A stretch of 60,152 bases of DNA from Leptolyngbyaceae cyanobacterium RU_5_1 (GTDB taxonomy: Bacteria > Cyanobacteriota > Cyanobacteriia > Leptolyngbyales > Leptolyngbyaceae). A program made the translations under genes and the position numbers. The DNA lies in NCBI GenBank assembly GCA_012034055.1, contig JAAUSG010000006.1, positions 1-60,152 on the forward strand, in the 5' to 3' direction. Shown here piece after piece: positions 57,355 to 60,152 of this stretch. How positions within the stretch are numbered: the first letter of the stretch is position 1; the number at the start of each line of letters is the position of its first letter. The notes under the pieces were generated by a model. That model did not search any database, had not been told where the DNA came from, and saw only the letters and a program-made list of their open reading frames with translations.

Positions 57355-57608
57355 AGGATCGATTCTCCTCACTGCAGGATTTCTAATCCGTATTGTTTAG
57401 GATGTATTCAATCTGCCATTGAATCGGTGAAATAGCATGATCAGTTACAGTTTTAGAAACCAGCGATCGAGTAGGAAGCGATCACCTTAGACCTCAGCCT
57501 CAAACGTGATTGCTACTACAGGCGACAGAGATCATCAGTAGCGTGGGCAATACCCGCACTACAAATCAACAATAGTCAAGTACAGTTCCATACTCCTTTC
57601 AGTGCCGA

Positions 57609-58298
57609 TTGATGATCAGAACTAGAGCGATCGCGATTGCCAGTCTGCTGCTCTTGTGGGGTGGGGTTGCGCCTCAAACCCTAGCCCAAACCAGCCCCGC
57701 GAATCGGGACATTCTCTTCCGAACAAAGCGTTATGTTGTACAGATCTATTGGCGTAGCGATCGTCCCTATATGACGGTCAGTCACAACGGTGGACGGGTG
57801 ATTGCCAATGCTCCAGCTCAAGTTGCACCCAGACGAGGATCAGGCGATCTTTGGATCACCTACACCTATCAATCCGGCGACTATCTTGCCAATGTCAGAG
57901 TGGATGCGAGCGGTCGAGGAATGATCGAAGTCATGCTGGATGGCAAAGTCATTGCAGAGGAATACGCAACCAATCCTCCGGCAAAACAGCAATCTGGCCA
58001 GATTACTGGTCAGATTAATCAGAAACCATCCGACTCAATAGTGCTGGCATTTCAAACGGATGATTATGTTGTGAAAGTTTACCGTCAGCCCAACGGCTTG
58101 TATTTGAATCTTTACAATCGAAAGTCTGCTGCCACGGAATTGAATCGTGTTGCCGTCAAACAGATGAATACTAGCAAAGGCACAATATACCGCTACGAAG
58201 GCGATTCAACAGTGCGGATTAGCGAAGATGGGAGCGGGCAGCGATCGCTAATCATTCTTCGCGACAACCAGTTTCAGTATCGCGGCGTTGGTTACTAG
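57609..58298 (+). CDS. exported protein with a duplicated beta domain
   Basis: 229 residues. Signal peptide about residues 1-26 (LLLLWGGVAPQTLAQ). Two similar modules: ILFRTKRYVVQIYWRSDRPYMTVSHNGG (about 35-62) and LAFQTDDYVVKVYRQPNGLYLNLYNRKS (about 150-177), both followed by a beta-strand stretch. So the mature protein is an internal duplication of a small domain. Function unknown. Confidence 0.65.
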   Translation: MMIRTRAIAIASLLLLWGGVAPQTLAQTSPANRDILFRTKRYVVQIYWRSDRPYMTVSHNGGRVIANAPAQVAPRRGSGDLWITYTYQSGDYLANVRVDASGRGMIEVMLDGKVIAEEYATNPPAKQQSGQITGQINQKPSDSIVLAFQTDDYVVKVYRQPNGLYLNLYNRKSAATELNRVAVKQMNTSKGTIYRYEGDSTVRISEDGSGQRSLIILRDNQFQYRGVGY

Positions 58299-58396
58299 CG
58301 TTTTGTAGCGGGCAGACTGAGCCTAACCATTAGACGCATCTACCCGCTTTGGGATAGACAAGACATCAAGCTGCAACCATAGGTAATTCGTTCAAA

Positions 58397-58771
58397 TTAA
58401 ACAACTGCGATAGCTGGGAATATCAATCCCAGCACTTTGAACAGGATGTAGTTGACGAAGGTGAGCGCGATCGCGCCCAATATGGCGCTGATGATCCCAT
58501 TCCGCAGCCGGAATCCTTCAACCAACCAGGCTGACAAACCAAAGATGATCGTATTGATCACCAGCCAGAGAATCCCGATGGTCAAGATATTGAGGATTTT
58601 GGAGCCGCCTAACCAACCCAATAGCCAGTTCAAAATACCAAACACAAGTCCAGCAATAACTGCCTTGCCGATGCTATCAACCTCAACTCCCAGGAAGGGA
58701 ATTTTGGAGATGATGATTAAGCTAATGGCGGTGATTAAAACACCGATAATAAATGGGATTAGAAAATCCAT
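58397..58771 (-). CDS. phage-holin-family (4-TM) membrane protein
   Basis: 124 residues with four helices (PFIIGVLITAISLIIIS, AVIAGLVFGILNWLLGWLG, ILTIGILWLVINTIIFGLSAWLV, IISAILGAIALTFVNYILF). This is the 4-TM superfamily annotated as phage holin-like (COG1950). The conserved motif LNWLLGW followed by a polar break is present. Not itself evidence of a prophage. Confidence 0.75.
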   Translation of the reverse strand: MDFLIPFIIGVLITAISLIIISKIPFLGVEVDSIGKAVIAGLVFGILNWLLGWLGGSKILNILTIGILWLVINTIIFGLSAWLVEGFRLRNGIISAILGAIALTFVNYILFKVLGLIFPAIAVV

Positions 58772-58840
58772 AGACTATTCCTCCGTAGATGTGGAACTAC
58801 ATTAGAAGAGGAGTCGCAAAAGGTCAAGTTTGCTACATAA

Positions 58841-58880
58841 CTTGCTATTTTTAATCCACACTTGCTATTTTTAGACTGCA
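58841..58880. repeat. 20-bp tandem duplication
   Basis: CTTGCTATTTTTA recurs at a 20-base period (58841 and 58861) in the spacer 58772-59309. No gene is seen in the spacer. Confidence 0.5.
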
Positions 58881-59068
58881 ATTTCAGAAAATGCTCAAAA
58901 AGTAGGGTGTGCTCAAAAAATGACAGGATTAGGCTAGCAATCAGCGATCAGTTGTCAGTTGTCGATCATTCTGATAAGTAGCCACAATGAACTGCGTACA
59001 GCGCCACGAATGAAAAAAGGGAGTCAAGGGAATCAAGGGTTCTATTTTCAAGGTGGTTTGGATTATTT

Positions 59069-59132
59069 GTAGGATGGGTTAGCGATAGCGTAACCCATGC
59101 GTGCGTTGGGTTACGTGCCTCAACCAACCTAC
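59069..59132. repeat. GTAGGATGGGTTA palindromic repeat
   Basis: GTAGGATGGGTTAGCGATAG and CGTAACCCAT followed by GCGTTGGGTTACG and CCAACCTAC. The best-preserved member of the dispersed family that includes 631, 4807 and 36642. Confidence 0.55.
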
Positions 59133-59309
59133 AGCCTACAAAAGTTTTCTATTTAATTATGTCCACTTACTTACCTGTCCAAAAATCAGGATCTTTCGAT
59201 CGTTTGCTAAGTCCTGATTAGGTAGTGATGAGGTCTTTCAAACCCTCGAACCTGATTGAGCAAACATGGGATAGTTTGGAGAAGCAATGGGCAGAATCTG
59301 AGGTATCCC

Positions 59310-60152
59310 ATGACCAGCCACACTCCATCTGAATCAGAATCCAATCGCCAGTCAGCAGCTAACATGCCAGAGTCGAGTGTGGGGCGTGTGCTGCAGCGGG
59401 GCGGAGAGGAACTGTTGTTGGAGAAGGTGAGCGATCGCTTTACCGTCCAAGCCTCTGACCAGGCGGCATTATCTCAACTTATCCAGCCGCTTCCAGCGGA
59501 GGTGGGCAGCAAACGAACGCCTGGACAACTGACGGAGATTGTGGTTGAGCCAGCGCAGCGAGATCAGGTCATGCAGCAAGTCCGTGCCTCTGACCAGGTA
59601 GACTATGCCAGCCATGTGTATCAGATCAAAGACGATCCCAGCTCACGGATATACATGACCGATCAGGTGACGATTCAGTTTGCGCCTCAGGTGAGTACAG
59701 AGGCGATCGCCCAAATAGCGGCTGAATTTGGGCTGCAACAGGTTAAACCTGTGGTCGGCATCGCCAACACATTCGTGTTTCAAACCACACCCAACGCCAC
59801 CGAAAATCCTGTCAAGATTACGAACCGGCTCATCCAGCGCCCAGACGTGATCGTCGCGGAACCCAATATCGTCGTGCCCACCCAATCCCTCTATCGCCCC
59901 AAAGACCCCGTTTATCGTGAGCAATGGCACCTGAATCACAGCGGCGGTTCCAATCTGGCAGCCAACTCTCACATTTTTGCTGAAAAAGCCTGGGACATTA
60001 CCCGAGGGGTGCGATCAGTTGTGGTCGCAATTATGGATGACTCCATTGACCTCAACCATCCTGACTTTCAAGGAGCAGGCAAAATCGTTGCCCCACGAGA
60101 CTTCAAAGATAATGATTTCCTGCCGTTGCCGGGGGAACCCGATGACGACCAC
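59310..60152 (+). CDS. S8 family (subtilisin-like) serine peptidase, 5' part
   Basis: 281 codons to the window end, frame open throughout from ATG 59310. N-terminal 190 residues form a propeptide-like region (VGRVLQRGGEELLLEKVSDRF, YMTDQVTIQFAPQV, IANTFVFQTTPNATENP). Then EKAWDITRGVRSVVVAIMDDSIDLNHPDFQG holds the catalytic Asp of the triad (first D of DDSID); the His and Ser regions lie beyond the window. Secreted or cell-surface protease. Incomplete, so domains after the catalytic one are unknown. Confidence 0.85.
   Translation, partial: MTSHTPSESESNRQSAANMPESSVGRVLQRGGEELLLEKVSDRFTVQASDQAALSQLIQPLPAEVGSKRTPGQLTEIVVEPAQRDQVMQQVRASDQVDYASHVYQIKDDPSSRIYMTDQVTIQFAPQVSTEAIAQIAAEFGLQQVKPVVGIANTFVFQTTPNATENPVKITNRLIQRPDVIVAEPNIVVPTQSLYRPKDPVYREQWHLNHSGGSNLAANSHIFAEKAWDITRGVRSVVVAIMDDSIDLNHPDFQGAGKIVAPRDFKDNDFLPLPGEPDDDH

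Noticed and set aside
58397-58771. Prophage remnant based on a holin-family hit
   Set aside because: The 4-TM family is a common membrane protein group; no phage structural or integrase gene is nearby.

Overview
The window reads as chromosomal DNA of a cyanobacterium. It carries the photosynthetic petB-petD pair, a PipX-PipY pair next to SepF and ProC, several cyanobacteria-specific small families (DUF1816, DUF3181, Npun_R1517-like, alr0857-like), very frequent HIP1 octamers (GCGATCGC) on both strands, and A/T-rich heptamer repeats in the spacers. Nothing fixes the species; a filamentous non-marine cyanobacterium is the most natural guess. It looks like core chromosome with a few accessory patches, not a phage or plasmid.

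Layout. 0.17-9 kb: a broken small membrane protein gene, then a cluster of plus-strand genes that looks devoted to metal (iron) handling: an OmpR-type response regulator and histidine kinase, a small exported OB-fold protein, an ABC transmembrane-domain-only protein, a His/Lys-rich exported peptide, an FTR1-type iron permease, a full ABC exporter and a PepSY-type membrane protein. 9-10.1 kb: transposase debris and a 37-residue membrane microprotein. 10.1-16 kb: proS, a two-gene Panacea-type toxin-antitoxin module, a DUF433 fragment, a DUF2993 protein, a GerMN protein, a cupin and an outer-membrane-barrel-like protein. 16-20.5 kb: exported and zinc-ribbon proteins, petD, petB and ctpA. 20.5-31.5 kb: mostly housekeeping singletons (HD hydrolase, lipoprotein, VOC protein, DUF167, aldo/keto reductase, methyltransferase, rpiA, TPR protein, MOSC protein, emfourin-like inhibitor). 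31.5-40.5 kb is minus-strand: a possible glycosyltransferase, a multi-histidine membrane protein, proC, sepF, pipY, pipX, ecfT-like and der. 40.5-44.2 kb is gene-poor, with tRNA-Glu(TTC), a small regulator, a methyltransferase and a DNA-binding-like protein. 44.2-50.7 kb: an alr0857-like protein, a MarR regulator, miaA, gyrB and uvrB. 51-60 kb: an acetyltransferase, a GT2 glycosyltransferase, mobA, mreD-mreC-mreB, ssb, a SIMPL protein, two further small proteins and the 5' part of a subtilisin-type peptidase running off the window.

The most striking property is a set of single-base frameshifts in otherwise well conserved genes: an unnamed membrane protein, the ABC transmembrane protein, the ABC exporter, a GerMN protein (twice), a cupin, ctpA, uvrB (3' end) and mreB. 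Nearly all are one-base deletions, most in short homopolymers. Because mreB, ctpA and uvrB are rarely lost, residual assembly error is the simplest explanation, and these genes are annotated across the shift.

The best biological candidates are: a ~43-codon in-frame insertion of intergenic-type repeat DNA inside miaA; the PanA-like antitoxin with its overlapping partner; an uncharacterised membrane protein with a spread of conserved-looking histidines; a long bulged inverted repeat at 16.14-16.21 kb that could be a structured RNA; a 99-bp MITE-like element; a nested inverted-repeat element near 30.5 kb; and a translationally coupled pair of tiny ORFs in the gene-poor stretch at 40.8-41.1 kb.
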